DNA from: Microcoleus sp. bin38.metabat.b11b12b14.051
GTDB taxonomy: Bacteria > Cyanobacteriota > Cyanobacteriia > Cyanobacteriales > Microcoleaceae
Assembly: GCF_013299165.1 (NCBI RefSeq)
Contig: NZ_JAAFKD010000001.1
Span: forward strand, 496,001 to 560,000
DNA: 64,000 nucleotides
Direction: 5' to 3'
Shown: positions 1 through 9,436 of the stretch, in pieces
How positions within the stretch are numbered: the stretch's first letter is position 1
Layout: every line of letters begins with the position of its first letter
Position numbers and translations under genes: made by a program
Notes under the pieces: model-generated
The model's input: only the letters and a program-made list of their open reading frames with translations
What the model was told of the DNA's origin: nothing
Database searches by the model: none

Positions 1-138
1 GATAATTGTCGGCCCGCAGCTTACGAATAATTCTAAACCGACTTTCCAGAATGATACATCGGGGAGTTTGTCGATTAGTGCGATCGCACTTTCTTGACTG
101 GGGACATCTAAAGGAACAATAATTTTATCTGGGTTCAT
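1..138 (-). CDS. pyrF: Orotidine 5'-phosphate decarboxylase, N-terminal part
   Basis: The first 46 codons of a gene that runs off the left edge. OMP decarboxylase makes UMP from orotidylate, the last step of de novo pyrimidine synthesis, in the cytoplasm. The reading starts [14 protein letters not shown], where the D of VPLDV is the conserved first-strand aspartate of the TIM barrel, and continues through FWKVGLELF, the KVG(L/M)E substrate-binding strand of the family. The start is an ATG at 138. The rest of the gene, with the DxKxxD active-site motif, lies outside the window. Confidence 0.85.
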   Translation of the reverse strand, partial: MNPDKIIVPLDVPSQESAIALIDKLPDVSFWKVGLELFVSCGPTII

Positions 139-204
139 AGTACCGTTCGTTGTAGGGAATGCAAGTTTTTTTTATCTAAGTGTATAACTGTTCGTACATT
201 TCGT

Positions 205-232
205 AGTGAGGACTTTAGTCCTTTCTTTTTGG
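205..232 (+). repeat. Interspersed palindromic repeat, family A, single copy
   Basis: A single copy reading TTCGTAGTGAGGACTTTAG then TCC, opposite in orientation to the array that starts 50 bases further on. The core GGACTTTAGTCC is self-complementary. The same element recurs throughout the window, always between genes. Confidence 0.85.
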
Positions 233-282
233 CTTTTATATCGTTCGCAATGGAGAATTTAACTTTTTTAACATGGATTTTC

Positions 283-601
283 AGGACTGAAGTCCTCACT
301 ACGAACTTTTAAGAAGGACTGAAGTCCTCACTACGAACCTTGGAAGGACTGAAGTCCTCACTACGAACCTTGGAAGGACTGAAGTCCTCACTACGAACTT
401 TTAAGAAGGACTGAAGTCCTCACTACGAACTTTTAAGAAGGACTGAAGTCCTCATTACGAACTTTTAAGAAGGACTGAAGTCCTCACTACGAACTTTTAA
501 GAAGGACTGAGGACTGAAGTCCTCATTGCGAACTTTTAAGAAGGACTGAAGTCCTCACTACGAACTTTTAAGAAGGACTGAAGTCCTCACTACGAACCTT
601 G
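283..601. repeat. Ten-copy tandem array of family A repeats
   Basis: Ten head-to-tail copies of GGACTGAAGTCCTCACTACG followed by AA, starting near 283, 316, 346, 376, 408, 440, 472, 511, 543 and 575. The period is 30 to 33 bases and the linkers are short and themselves repeated (CTTTTAAGAA or CCTTGGAA). One copy carries an extra GGACTGA stutter near 503. It lies between pyrF and the 3' end of tyrS. Linkers are too short and too alike to be CRISPR spacers. Confidence 0.9.
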
Positions 602-608
602 GATGAAA

Positions 609-1820
609 TTATACGATTAAGCGGACAAACTTATTTTTGCCTACTTGCAAAACTTTACCGCATAAATCAGCAGGTGATTCAAATGTCTGATTGACATCAG
701 ATACTTTATCGCCCTCTAACTTTACTCCGCCGCCTTGCATTAACTTCCGCGCGTCGCCGCTGCTTTTACAAAGCCCGCTAGCACTCAGAATATAAAACAA
801 CTTAGCCGGAAACTGCACGTTTGCCAAGGAAAACTCCGCCACCGCATCAGCTTGTCCTGCTGCACCTTTCACCAGTGCGATCGCATCTTGTTGTGCGCGA
901 TCGCCCGCTGCTTTCCCAAAATACTGACTTACCACATCCACAGCCAAAAGTTTCTGTTTTTCTCGCGGATTTTCCGGCAGTTCATCAAGGGGCAAATTTG
1001 TCAATAGTTCAAAATACTGGGCGATCGAGCGATCGGCAATTTTCTCCAACTTAGAATACATCGTCAGCGGATCTTCCGACAAACCGACATAATTATTCAA
1101 AGACTTCGACATCTTCTGTACGCCGTCAGTCCCAATCAAAATCGGCATCAGCAAACCAAACTGCGGTTTCATCCCAAAATGTCGCTGCAAATCTCTCCCC
1201 ACGGCAATATTAAACTTTTGGTCAGTTCCGCCCAACTCTACATCCGCCTCCAATGCCACGGAATCGTAACCCTGCATTAGTGGATACAGAAACTCATGCA
1301 GGAAAATCGCATTTTCCTGCTGCATCCTGTTATCAAATCCCTCTTTAGCGAGCATCTGCTGCACCGTCATGGTCTTTAGCAGTTCCAAAACCTTCGCCAA
1401 GTCCAATTTGGGCAACCACTCGGAGTTATAGCGAATTTCCAGGCGTCCGGGCGTGTCAAAATCTAGAATCGGACGCACTTGGTCTAAATAAGTTTTGGCA
1501 TTTTCTGCCACTTGTTCGGCTGTTAACTGGCTTCTTGCCTCCGATTTTCCAGTCGGATCGCCAATTCTTGCGGTAAAATCTCCGATGACCAGTACCGCTG
1601 TGTGACCTGCATCCTGAAACGCCCGCAGCTTGCGGACACAAATGCTGTGCCCCAGGTGAATGTCCGCCCCTGTGGGGTCGATTCCCAGTTTGACTCGCAA
1701 CGGTCGATCGACTTTTGCCAGCAGTTGGGCCAGATTTTCGTCAGGGTTGCTAGAATCAGGTCGATCGGGAAAAATCTCGCTGATGCCACGGTATATCGCT
1801 GAAAGGTTAGGAGAAATCAT
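609..1820 (-). CDS. tyrS: Tyrosyl-tRNA synthetase
   Basis: Charges tRNA-Tyr with tyrosine in the cytoplasm. It is a class I synthetase with HLGH (the HIGH motif) at residues 55-58 and KMSKS at about 236-240. Between them lie the tyrosine-binding and dimer regions (for example [10 protein letters not shown]), and the last 60 or so residues form an S4-like RNA-binding domain. Length is about 403 residues if the start is the ATG at 1820, which aligns with the usual cyanobacterial N-terminus ([13 protein letters not shown]). The frame stays open to ATGs at 1838 and 1898, and no start has a convincing Shine-Dalgarno sequence, so the start is the uncertain part. The sequence resembles the shorter, TyrZ-like bacterial group. 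Confidence 0.95.
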   Translation of the reverse strand: MISPNLSAIYRGISEIFPDRPDSSNPDENLAQLLAKVDRPLRVKLGIDPTGADIHLGHSICVRKLRAFQDAGHTAVLVIGDFTARIGDPTGKSEARSQLTAEQVAENAKTYLDQVRPILDFDTPGRLEIRYNSEWLPKLDLAKVLELLKTMTVQQMLAKEGFDNRMQQENAIFLHEFLYPLMQGYDSVALEADVELGGTDQKFNIAVGRDLQRHFGMKPQFGLLMPILIGTDGVQKMSKSLNNYVGLSEDPLTMYSKLEKIADRSIAQYFELLTNLPLDELPENPREKQKLLAVDVVSQYFGKAAGDRAQQDAIALVKGAAGQADAVAEFSLANVQFPAKLFYILSASGLCKSSGDARKLMQGGGVKLEGDKVSDVNQTFESPADLCGKVLQVGKNKFVRLIV

Positions 1821-2045
1821 AGGAGAGCGATCGTCCATCATTATATTTTGCCAAAGTGCAGCAGAATTAGTTAAACTCACTGATTGACACATAAACACAC
1901 AACTATCAAGCTACTATAATTCCAAAGCCGATCGGCTTTGATTAGCAAACCCATCCTGAAATGGATACAAGCCCCCACCCTATCACTGTGGAGAACTCAC
2001 AATTTTAGACTAAGGTTCAAACTCCTAAATTCATCTGTAGAGAAA

Positions 2046-2084
2046 ACCTAAAATCTAAAATCTAAAATCTAAAATCTAAAATCG
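2046..2084. repeat. Short tandem repeat, AAAATCT heptamer
   Basis: About five copies of the heptamer TAAAATC in the 340-base gap between tyrS and the penicillin-binding protein gene. Cyanobacteria are known for such short tandemly repeated sequences. The same heptamer, on the other strand, occurs near 18605 and 22868. The rest of this gap, which carries the divergent promoters, shows nothing else that I can support. Confidence 0.75.
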
Positions 2085-2162
2085 ATAGACTGACAGCCTC
2101 CAGGGTTGCCATCTAAAATTAAAAGTCTTAAACCCCAAATCGAATGAGGAAGTGAAATCCAC

Positions 2163-4082
2163 GTGTCAACCAACGCAGTCCGCAAAAATACGGAAAACCC
2201 AGCCCCTGTATTCGAGTTTGTTCAGTCAGTCAGCAAAGTGACAGCCGGAACCATACTCAGCATGACAATGCTTGCCAGTTCCGTACTAGCTGGCGGACTG
2301 GTTGGCTTAGCTATCAGCTTCCGCAACTTGCCAGATGTTCGCATCTTGCAAACCTACTCTCCCACCGAAACTACCCACATTTACGACATCAACGGCCGAC
2401 CCCTAGCCAGCATCCACGATGAAGCAAACCGCGATGTCGTACCCCTTGACAAAATCTCCCCGAACCTGAAACGGGCCGTAATGGCGATCGAAGATAGCAA
2501 CTTCTTCACCCACAAAGGTATCAACCCCGGCGGGATAGCCAGAGCTCTCATCGTCAACCTAGAGAAAGGTAGAACTGTTGAAGGCGGCTCGACTATGACG
2601 ATGCAGCTCGTCAAGAACTTGTTTCTATCTCCCCAGTCAAAATTCAGCCGCAAGATAGCTGAAGCGGTAATGTCTATCCGCTTGGAACAAATTCTCAACA
2701 AAGACCAAATTCTGCAACTGTACCTGAATCAAATTTATTTAGGTCACAACTTGTACGGCGTAGAGACAGCTTCTAGAAGCTATTTCAACAAGTCAGCCGA
2801 GAATTTGAGTCTTGCCGAAGCAGCAATGCTGGCCGGCTTAATTTCCGCCCCCGAAGAATACAGTCCTTTCGTCAATTACAAGCTGGCAAAAGAGCGGCAG
2901 GAAATCGTTTTAACCCGGATGAAGGAACTCAAATGGATTACGGCGGCTGAAGAGACTACCGCCCGCTCCCAAAAAATTAAGCTCGGCAAAATTACCTCTT
3001 TTGGCGGTTCTCAAGTTCCTTACGTCACGCAAGCCGTAGTTCAAGAGCTGACACGGCGTTTCGGGCGAGATGCGGTGCTCAAGGGCGGAATGCGCGTTCA
3101 AACCACGATCGACCTCAAAATGCAGCGCATCGCCGAAGAAACCGTCAAAGCGTGGCACGATCGACTTTACTACCAAGGACTTTTTTACGATCGCGACCAA
3201 GGTCAAATTGCCCTAGCAGCCGTCGATCCCCGCACCCACTTCGTCAAAGCCATGGTTGGCGGCGTCGATTACCAAAAGAGTGAGTTCAACCGCGCCATTC
3301 AAGCACGCCGCCAACCCGGATCTTCTTTTAAGCCTTTCATCTACTACGCTGCCTTTGCTAGTGGCAAATACGGCCCTGATTCTGTTGTCTACGACTCTCC
3401 TGTCGGCTACCGCGACGGCGACGGCTACTACTACCCTCAAAACTACGGCGGCGGCTTCTCCGGTGCCGTCAGCATCCGCAGAGCTTTAGAAGTATCACTG
3501 AACATTCCCGCCGTCAAGCTCGGCCAAGAAGTCGGATTGAATAAAGTAATTGAGATTTGCCGGGTGCTCGGCATCAGAAGTCCCATGGAACCCGTGGTTT
3601 CTTTGCCCTTGGGTGCCGTTGACTTGACTCCTTTAGAAATGGCCGGAGCTTTTGCTACCTTCGCTAACAACGGCTGGCATTCTGACACCACCTTTATCGT
3701 GCAAGTCACTGACAGCAGTGGCAACGTCTTGCTCGACAACACACCCAAGCCGAAATTAGTTCTCAATGCCTGGGCTGCGGCATCTGTCAACAGCGCCCTG
3801 CAAGGAGTAATTTACAACGGTACTGCCAAGGCAGCCCAACTCGGACGGCCGGCCGCTGGGAAAACTGGTACAACTTCCTCAGAACGGGATATCTGGTTTG
3901 TAGGCTACGTGCCGCAGTTGTCAGTGGCTGTTTGGATAGGCAACGACGATTACACACCTATGAGCTACGGTGCGACTGGCGGTACTATTGTTGCCCCAGT
4001 TTGGCGCGATTTTATGAGCCAAGCTTTGCAGGGAGTTCCTGAAGAAGATTTCAAACCTGCTTCGTCTTTTGAACGACCTTAG
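2163..4082 (+). CDS. Class A penicillin-binding protein (PBP1A family), transglycosylase/transpeptidase
   Basis: Polymerises and cross-links peptidoglycan at the outer face of the cytoplasmic membrane. A short cytoplasmic tail and one membrane segment (about 27-55) precede a GT51 transglycosylase domain, with EDSNFF (catalytic Glu about 110), the GGSTMTMQL motif about 141-149 and the family's QIYLG motif. The transpeptidase domain has all three penicilloyl motifs: SSFK with nucleophile Ser387, SLN at about 445 and KTGT at about 566. At 639 residues it is compact, without the long C-terminal extensions of some PBP1 proteins. The start is GTG at 2163, preceded by a GAGGA-like ribosome site about 15 bases upstream. 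Divergent from tyrS. Cyanobacteria carry several PBP1-type paralogues, so no specific symbol is assigned. Confidence 0.95.
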   Translation: MSTNAVRKNTENPAPVFEFVQSVSKVTAGTILSMTMLASSVLAGGLVGLAISFRNLPDVRILQTYSPTETTHIYDINGRPLASIHDEANRDVVPLDKISPNLKRAVMAIEDSNFFTHKGINPGGIARALIVNLEKGRTVEGGSTMTMQLVKNLFLSPQSKFSRKIAEAVMSIRLEQILNKDQILQLYLNQIYLGHNLYGVETASRSYFNKSAENLSLAEAAMLAGLISAPEEYSPFVNYKLAKERQEIVLTRMKELKWITAAEETTARSQKIKLGKITSFGGSQVPYVTQAVVQELTRRFGRDAVLKGGMRVQTTIDLKMQRIAEETVKAWHDRLYYQGLFYDRDQGQIALAAVDPRTHFVKAMVGGVDYQKSEFNRAIQARRQPGSSFKPFIYYAAFASGKYGPDSVVYDSPVGYRDGDGYYYPQNYGGGFSGAVSIRRALEVSLNIPAVKLGQEVGLNKVIEICRVLGIRSPMEPVVSLPLGAVDLTPLEMAGAFATFANNGWHSDTTFIVQVTDSSGNVLLDNTPKPKLVLNAWAAASVNSALQGVIYNGTAKAAQLGRPAAGKTGTTSSERDIWFVGYVPQLSVAVWIGNDDYTPMSYGATGGTIVAPVWRDFMSQALQGVPEEDFKPASSFERP

Positions 4083-4085
4083 TCC

Positions 4086-4272
4086 TGCCGTCATTGGTCA
4101 TTGGTCATTAGTCATTGGTCATTAGTCATTAGTCCTGCCGTCATTAGTCATTGGTCATTAGTTGACAATTACCAATTACTTCCTTCCATCAGATGAAAAC
4201 TGCCAACTGCCAACTGCCAACTGCCAACTGTCAACTGTCAACTGCCAACTGCCAACTGTCAACTGTCAACTG
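4086..4272. repeat. Heptanucleotide tandem repeats (STRR)
   Basis: Two adjacent blocks: CATTAGT/CATTGGT heptamers at about 4090-4165 and CAACTGC/CAACTGT heptamers at about 4198-4272. A short open frame through here is only the repeat being read as protein. The block separates two convergent genes. Confidence 0.85.
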
Positions 4273-4273
4273 T

Positions 4274-4597
4274 TTATGATTGTTTTTCCAGTTCAGATTT
4301 CATCCGCTCCAGCGTTGAGTTCATTTGCTCAAACATCTGCTGGGGCGTGATGCCAAATTGATTGAGCTGTGTTTTTAACTGCTCTACGGTCATCTGAGCC
4401 ATGAAGTCCTCAGACAACTCGAAGCGCTTCATAAAAATACGGTAGCGCTCCATCATTGACTCCATCTGAGCGATGAACATTTTCTTGCCTTCGCGATCGA
4501 ATTTACCGTAATTGCCACCTAGTTTGATGAGAGATTGATAGTCTTCAAACAACAGCTTGGCTTCTTGCTGAACAATTTCTGAATCAAAAAATCCCAT
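4274..4597 (-). CDS. DUF1825 family protein
   Basis: A 107-residue soluble protein beginning MGFFDSEIVQQEAK. It matches the DUF1825 family, which is small, nearly universal in cyanobacteria and of unknown function. The sequence is mostly helical and charged with many Met and Gln residues, including the stretch MESMMERYRIFMKRFELS. There are no cysteines, no membrane segment and no catalytic motif. The start is the ATG at 4597, because homologues begin with MGFFDS; an in-frame ATG at 4627 would only add a basic leader. It stands alone between repeat blocks. Confidence 0.85.
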   Translation of the reverse strand: MGFFDSEIVQQEAKLLFEDYQSLIKLGGNYGKFDREGKKMFIAQMESMMERYRIFMKRFELSEDFMAQMTVEQLKTQLNQFGITPQQMFEQMNSTLERMKSELEKQS

Positions 4598-4759
4598 AAT
4601 TTTCTTACCTAATTTTTTAATATGCAACTAATTTTGAGCGACCCGGGAAATCCCGCTGCTTTTGCTACTATTTTATCAGTTGCCCGAGTAAGTCCCTACC
4701 CCTCAAAGCGCAAGAATCAGTAGAAATTTCCGTACAGAAGAGGGGGAGAGGGGGATAGT

Positions 4760-4974
4760 TGGGGAGAATTGCCCAATTCCCAATTCCCAATGCCCTTCAC
4801 ATTTATCCGTGAAATCCCGTACCTTGTTCGTTGGCCGAGCTTCCATCTTCCATCTTCCTCCTAACTAATGACTAATGACTAATGACTAATGACCTGTTTG
4901 ACCAATGACCACCCTTATGCTTCGCGGGCGAGGGTAAAATGACCTGTTTGACCAATGACTAATGACCAATGACT
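4760..4974. repeat. Short tandem repeats between DUF1825 gene and lepB
   Basis: The 350-base gap holds degenerate short repeats (CCCAATTCCCAATTCCCAAT near 4770) and two blocks of CTAATGA/CCAATGA heptamers at about 4862-4898 and 4948-4974. No gene or clear terminator hairpin is visible. Confidence 0.6.
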
Positions 4975-5568
4975 TCAAAGTGGCCCGATGCGTTCTAGCG
5001 GCCAAAATCTCACCACAGCGCGGCCGATGATATTCTTCTTAGGTAAAAATCCCCACCTGCTGGAGTCGTTGCTATTATTGCGGTTGTCTCCCATGACGAA
5101 GTATTGATTTTCCGGCACGACATAGGGCCCCCACTGGTATTTAGGAGGTTCAGCAATATATTTTTCGACGAGGGGTTTGTCGTTGAGATAAACTAAACCT
5201 TTTTTAACCGCGACGGTTTGACCCGGTAAGCCAATTACCCGTTTGATAAATGCTTGGTCTTCGGTAAATCCCTGTTCTTGCAACTGTTCCGGCGGCGCAA
5301 ATACTACGATGTCACCAGTTTTTGGAGGTTCGAGGTAGTAGGAGATTTTTTCGACTACGACGCGATCGCCCACGTGGAGAGTTGGTAGCATAGAATCTGA
5401 GGGTATGAAGCGGGGTTCCGCGACCAAAGATCTAATCAGTATTGCTAAACCCAAAGCAATAATCACTATCTGAAGATTTTCTCGCTGCGAATTCCAAGCT
5501 TTCTGCCACCATGTTTCAGCCTGCACTTCTGCTACTTCTGTAGCTAAATTCTTTTTTTCGGATGTCAT
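4975..5568 (-). CDS. lepB: Signal peptidase I
   Basis: Cleaves signal peptides from exported preproteins at the outer face of the cytoplasmic or thylakoid membrane. It is 197 residues long with a single N-terminal membrane anchor (about 32-50). The catalytic Ser59 lies in PSDSM, the general-base Lys109 in FIKRVIGLPG, and the C-terminal box GDNRNNSNDSSRWG is at about 160-173. One anchor and short length are typical of Gram-positive and cyanobacterial enzymes. The start is the ATG at 5568, with a GAGGA sequence about 9 bases before it; the frame stays open further upstream without a comparable site. Cyanobacteria often have two lepB paralogues; only this one is in the window. Confidence 0.95.
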   Translation of the reverse strand: MTSEKKNLATEVAEVQAETWWQKAWNSQRENLQIVIIALGLAILIRSLVAEPRFIPSDSMLPTLHVGDRVVVEKISYYLEPPKTGDIVVFAPPEQLQEQGFTEDQAFIKRVIGLPGQTVAVKKGLVYLNDKPLVEKYIAEPPKYQWGPYVVPENQYFVMGDNRNNSNDSSRWGFLPKKNIIGRAVVRFWPLERIGPL

Positions 5569-5835
5569 TGAGTCCTCGCTATATAATTGCCACAAATTAT
5601 CTAATAAGTTGTAAAGACATTCAAATTGTATGTCAAGAAACAATCAGCCCGAAGATTCAATTTAAATGCTCTACAGCTTACCTTTGAAATATATCGCTGT
5701 TAATTATTAGACTGGAATTGCAAAAGAATGCAAACTATCTTACAATTATCTGCGTTTATTTGCGTTTGTCTGTGGTTTCCCTATCCATCAAATATTGATG
5801 TAATATCATGTCCGGTCGATTAACATAACAAAAAC

Positions 5836-5894
5836 GGTTCGTAGTGCGGACTTTAGTCCGCAACCTAGCCGGACTAAAGTCCGCACTACGAACC
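5836..5894. repeat. Family A repeat pair forming a perfect 25-bp stem
   Basis: Two family A copies face each other. Bases 5836-5860 are exactly complementary to 5870-5894, with a nine-base loop. The transcript would fold into a very stable hairpin with no U-tract. Confidence 0.9.
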
Positions 5895-5956
5895 AATTAA
5901 TTTTATCATTATCAATCAACCGTACCCGATATAATAAGTATCCTCCTGATATTAAC

Positions 5957-6240
5957 TCTTGACACTCCCCGACTATCAAGGTACGGGGATTCTTAAGACA
6001 TTTCTGTCGAAATATCCCTATTGCTAGGGTTCCCAGGCTGACTACGTTTGCACTAAAAAGTGCGTAGTCATATCTCCTAAAAAATGTTTTGGGCGTAGAC
6101 TTTCCCCCAGTCCGGGGGTAGGTTTTTAAATCTTGTCTGATGTGTTTACTCTACCATATTCATTTGTGAAGATGGATTTTTTATTTTACTTAACAATGAC
6201 AAAAAGCCGTCCTATAAGGACAGGGTTTTCAACCCAATTT
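5957..6240 (-). mobile_element. ORF-less IS200/IS605-type remnant with an omega-RNA-like end
   Basis: Read on the minus strand, the segment ends GAATCCCCGTACC, then a short loop, then GTCGGGGAGTGTCAA. This is the kind of hairpin end that I associate with cyanobacterial tnpB elements, where the 3' part of the element is the RNA scaffold. Just inside is a nested hairpin (GACTACG...CGTAGTC at about 6038-6068). At the other end is GTCCTATAAGGAC followed by a second short stem. No tnpA or tnpB reading frame remains in about 280 bp. The family assignment rests on remembered similarity, so it is moderate; the boundaries are approximate. Confidence 0.5.
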
Positions 6241-6246
6241 TCTGAT

Positions 6247-6282
6247 AAAAAAGGCAGAGAATTTGAATTCTCTACCTTTTTT
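6247..6282 (-). terminator. Rho-independent terminator of clpC
   Basis: The arms AGGCAGAGAATT and AATTCTCTACCT (6252-6263 and 6266-6277) pair with one mismatch around a two-base loop. A-runs and T-runs flank the stem, so it could work in both directions. It lies about 80 bases after the clpC stop codon. Confidence 0.8.
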
Positions 6283-6360
6283 ATGCGAGGATTTTGAGTT
6301 ATTTACGATCGCGCAATTTGCGATCTCAAAACTTTAATCGCGATCGCACGCCACTCAATC

Positions 6361-8838
6361 TTACTCAGCACCTTGGGGAAGCAATTCCCGCTTTTGGCCT
6401 TGCAGCACCTTGACAATTCCGTCATCGCCCACATCCACAACGGCGATATCACCGTCTTTGATGCGGCCAGACAGAATTTCCTCAGCCAAGCTGTCTTCCA
6501 ACAACCGCATAATGGCGCGGCGCAGCGGTCGAGCTCCGTAGCTGGGGTTGTAGCCTTCTTCTACTAGCCGTTCCTTGAATTTTTCGGTCACTTCCAGAGT
6601 GATTCCCTGTTCAGTCAAGCGGCCGAACACTTCTTTGAGCATGATCACGGCAATTTCCTTGACTTCTTCCCTGTTCAACTGACGGAAGACGATAATTTCG
6701 TCAAGTCGGTTGAGGAATTCTGGGCGGAAGTAGTTCTTGAGTTCTTCGTTAACCAAAGAGCGAATGCGGTTGTAAGTAGCATCGGCTTGGTTGTCGCTGA
6801 ACTCGAAACCGAGACCGCCACCACCTTTTTCGATGACCTTAGAACCGATGTTAGAAGTCATAATCAGCAGCGTGTTTTTGAAGTCCACGGTGCGACCTTT
6901 GGCATCTGTTAAGCGGCCGTCTTCCAATATTTGCAGGAGCATATTGAAGACATCGGGGTGGGCTTTTTCGATTTCGTCGAACAATACGACGGTATAAGGA
7001 CGGCGGCGGACTGCTTCTGTGAGTTGGCCGCCTTCGTTGTAGCCGACGTAGCCGGGAGGAGAACCGATAAGTTTGGAGACGGTGTGACGTTCCATGTATT
7101 CGGACATATCCAACCGAATCATCGCGTCTTCGGAACCGAAGAAGTAGCCTGCTAGGGCTTTGGTAAGTTCGGTTTTGCCGACGCCTGTTGGCCCGGAGAA
7201 GATGAAACTGGCGATCGGGCGATTGGGATTTTTCAACCCAACGCGAGCGCGACGAATGGCGCGGGAAACAGCTTTCACTGCTTCTTCTTGACCGATCAAA
7301 CGCTGGTGCAAGGTATCTTCCATGTGCAGCAGTTTTTCGGACTCAGATTCAGTTAGTTTGTTAACCGGTACGCCCGTCCAGCTTGCCACGATTTGGGCGA
7401 TATCTTCTTCGGTAACTACTGGCGATGGGTCGGTGTCGCCACGGGCCGCCGAGTCGGTTTTTTTGGCTTGGGAAATAGCGCGAATTTCGGCTTTGATCGT
7501 CATTTCTCGATCGCGCAATTCCCCTGCTTTGTCAAAGTCTTGAGAACGCACCGCTTCGTCTTTATCCTTGAGGACTTGGCGGAGTTCCTTGTCAAGTTCC
7601 TTAGCTGCGGGGGGCAGTTGGGAGTTGATCAGGCGGACTCTGGAACCAGCTTCGTCTACCAAATCAATGGCTTTGTCTGGAAGGAAGCGGTCAGAGATAT
7701 AGCGGTGAGAGAGTTTGGCTGCGGCTTCTAAGGCCGTGTCCAAGATTTTCAGCTTGTGGTGCTGTTCGTAGCGTTCCCGCAGGCCGAACAGAATCTCGAT
7801 CGTCTCATCAACAGTCGGTTCGCCGACCATCACGGGCTGGAATCGACGCTCTAGGGCGGCATCGCGCTCGATGTGCTTGCGGTACTCATCAAGGGTTGTA
7901 GCGCCGATACACTGGAGTTCGCCTCTTGCCAAAGCCGGCTTGAGAATGTTAGCTGCGTCGATCGCGCCTTCCGCCGCACCAGCACCGATCAAAGTGTGTA
8001 CTTCGTCAATCACCAAAATCACGTTACCCGCGGTGCGGATTTCGTCCATGATTTTTTTGAGGCGCTCTTCAAATTCGCCCCGGTACTTGGTACCGGCGAC
8101 GAGAAGGCCGATGTCGAGGGTGACGACGCGCTTGTCTTCGAGAATATCTGGAATATCGTTATTAGCGATGCGCTGGGCCAGGCCTTCGGCGATCGCAGTT
8201 TTGCCAACTCCAGGTTCACCGATGAGCACCGGGTTATTCTTAGTACGGCGACCGAGGATTTGAATTACCCGTTCGATTTCTTTTTGCCGACCGACTACGG
8301 GGTCAAGCTTACCATCGACGGCCATTTGAGTCAGGTTAGATCCGAACTCATCGAGGGTTGGGGTTTTGGTGCGAGCACCGCCACCAGTGGCTGCGACTTC
8401 TGCGGTTTCTCCCAGCATCCGAATCACTTGGGTGCGGACTTTCGACAAGTCTACTCCCAGATTTTCCAGGACTCTAGCCGCGACTCCTTCACCTTCGCGG
8501 ATCAGACCCAGCAGCAGGTGTTCAGTACCTATGTAATTGTGTCCGAGTTGGCGAGCTTCTTCGAGGGACAGTTCTAGAACCCGCTTAGCGCGAGGGGTGA
8601 ACGGAATTTCGACTGCTACGAAGCCCGAACCGCGCCCGATAATTTTTTCGACCTCAATCCGAGCATCTTTGAGGTTAACCCCCATTGATTTGAGGACTTT
8701 CGCCGCAACTCCGGTTCCTTCCCCGATCAGACCCAAGAGGATCTGTTCTGTCCCTACGAAGTTGTGACCCAGGCGGCGAGCTTCTTCCTGGGCCAACATG
8801 ATTACTTTTATTGCTTTTTCTGTGAAGCGTTCAAACAT
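6361..8838 (-). CDS. clpC: ATP-dependent Clp protease ATPase subunit ClpC
   Basis: HSP100 unfoldase that feeds substrates into the ClpP/ClpR protease in cyanobacteria. At 825 residues it has the full ClpC layout. Two N-terminal Clp repeats (about 1-145) are followed by AAA domain 1 with Walker A GEPGVGKT near 208 and Walker [15 protein letters not shown]-like middle segment at about 430-465 includes [15 protein letters not shown] domain 2 has GPTGVGKT near 550 and the [14 protein letters not shown] pore-loop region, and a D2-small domain closes the protein. The ClpP-binding tripeptide region is expected in the second AAA domain. The start ATG at 8838 gives the canonical [12 protein letters not shown]. 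It is a single gene followed by a strong terminator. It is essential in the cyanobacteria studied and is also a plastid-type chaperone. Confidence 0.97.
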   Translation of the reverse strand: MFERFTEKAIKVIMLAQEEARRLGHNFVGTEQILLGLIGEGTGVAAKVLKSMGVNLKDARIEVEKIIGRGSGFVAVEIPFTPRAKRVLELSLEEARQLGHNYIGTEHLLLGLIREGEGVAARVLENLGVDLSKVRTQVIRMLGETAEVAATGGGARTKTPTLDEFGSNLTQMAVDGKLDPVVGRQKEIERVIQILGRRTKNNPVLIGEPGVGKTAIAEGLAQRIANNDIPDILEDKRVVTLDIGLLVAGTKYRGEFEERLKKIMDEIRTAGNVILVIDEVHTLIGAGAAEGAIDAANILKPALARGELQCIGATTLDEYRKHIERDAALERRFQPVMVGEPTVDETIEILFGLRERYEQHHKLKILDTALEAAAKLSHRYISDRFLPDKAIDLVDEAGSRVRLINSQLPPAAKELDKELRQVLKDKDEAVRSQDFDKAGELRDREMTIKAEIRAISQAKKTDSAARGDTDPSPVVTEEDIAQIVASWTGVPVNKLTESESEKLLHMEDTLHQRLIGQEEAVKAVSRAIRRARVGLKNPNRPIASFIFSGPTGVGKTELTKALAGYFFGSEDAMIRLDMSEYMERHTVSKLIGSPPGYVGYNEGGQLTEAVRRRPYTVVLFDEIEKAHPDVFNMLLQILEDGRLTDAKGRTVDFKNTLLIMTSNIGSKVIEKGGGGLGFEFSDNQADATYNRIRSLVNEELKNYFRPEFLNRLDEIIVFRQLNREEVKEIAVIMLKEVFGRLTEQGITLEVTEKFKERLVEEGYNPSYGARPLRRAIMRLLEDSLAEEILSGRIKDGDIAVVDVGDDGIVKVLQGQKRELLPQGAE

Positions 8839-9250
8839 GGTTTATTCCCACCTGCTATGTGCCCGTTTTGAGGTCACGCTCGCACAACGAGCGCTTTTGT
8901 TCGAGTGTTAACTCGTAATGCCAATTCTAGCGCGACACTCCCACCGCAAAAGCCGCACTCGGCTGCGGTTGCAGATTCCAGGCTCATGTTGCAGGGTGGC
9001 TTTCAACTGGGAAGACCCAAATGGTGGCTGACCTACAACCTCCCCTAGACTGCAAGAAGATTGCTCTTCTCGGCCTGTGCCCAACCTACGACTACGTATT
9101 GATGGATTCTAGCACAATCTTTTTTGCTCTTACGTGCGATCGCCAAGTCATAAATCTGGAAGTGTGTGGAGGTTGCTTCACGAGAGTTATGTGTTACGGG
9201 TGCGATCGAGCTTTTCGATGTTAATCCATTGCGCGAATCGCAGGGGAGTC

Positions 9251-9316
9251 AGAAACCGGGTTTTTGGAGAAAATCTTTCGCTGTAGCCGTCAAATTAATT
9301 GAAAAACCCGGTTTCT
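9251..9316. repeat. Interspersed inverted repeat, family B (GAAACCGGGTTTTT)
   Basis: Perfect 15-base arms, AGAAACCGGGTTTTT at 9251-9265 and its complement at 9302-9316, around a 36-base loop. The same arms occur at 30234-30300 and, diverged, at 13859-13927. It is the only clear structure in the 600-base gap between clpC and the lipase gene; short open frames there lack coding character. Confidence 0.8.
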
Positions 9317-9436
9317 TTGGTCAGGAGTGCGTCCGGTGTAATTGTCACGCGCTTGGCTTAGCTCTCAAGTAGCGTTCCTCAACTTTGAGGATTTAAAATT
9401 CACAGCGGTCTCTACAAAACCGCATAAAAGTCAAGC

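Noticed and set aside
283..601. Array with regular spacing, at first sight like CRISPR
   Set aside because: The spacers are 8 to 10 bases and repeat each other, the repeat is palindromic and dispersed elsewhere in the window, and no cas gene is present.
4162..4350. 62-codon frame behind the penicillin-binding protein gene
   Set aside because: It translates the CAACTGC heptamer array (NCQLPTVNCQLPT) and runs into the DUF1825 gene on the other strand.
7873..8577. Long open frame of 234 codons on the plus strand inside clpC
   Set aside because: It is a shadow in another frame of the well-supported clpC gene; the product has no recognisable domain and no ribosome site.
9021..9372. Short open frames upstream of clpC
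   Set aside because: No ribosome site and no homologue; one overlaps the family B inverted repeat.
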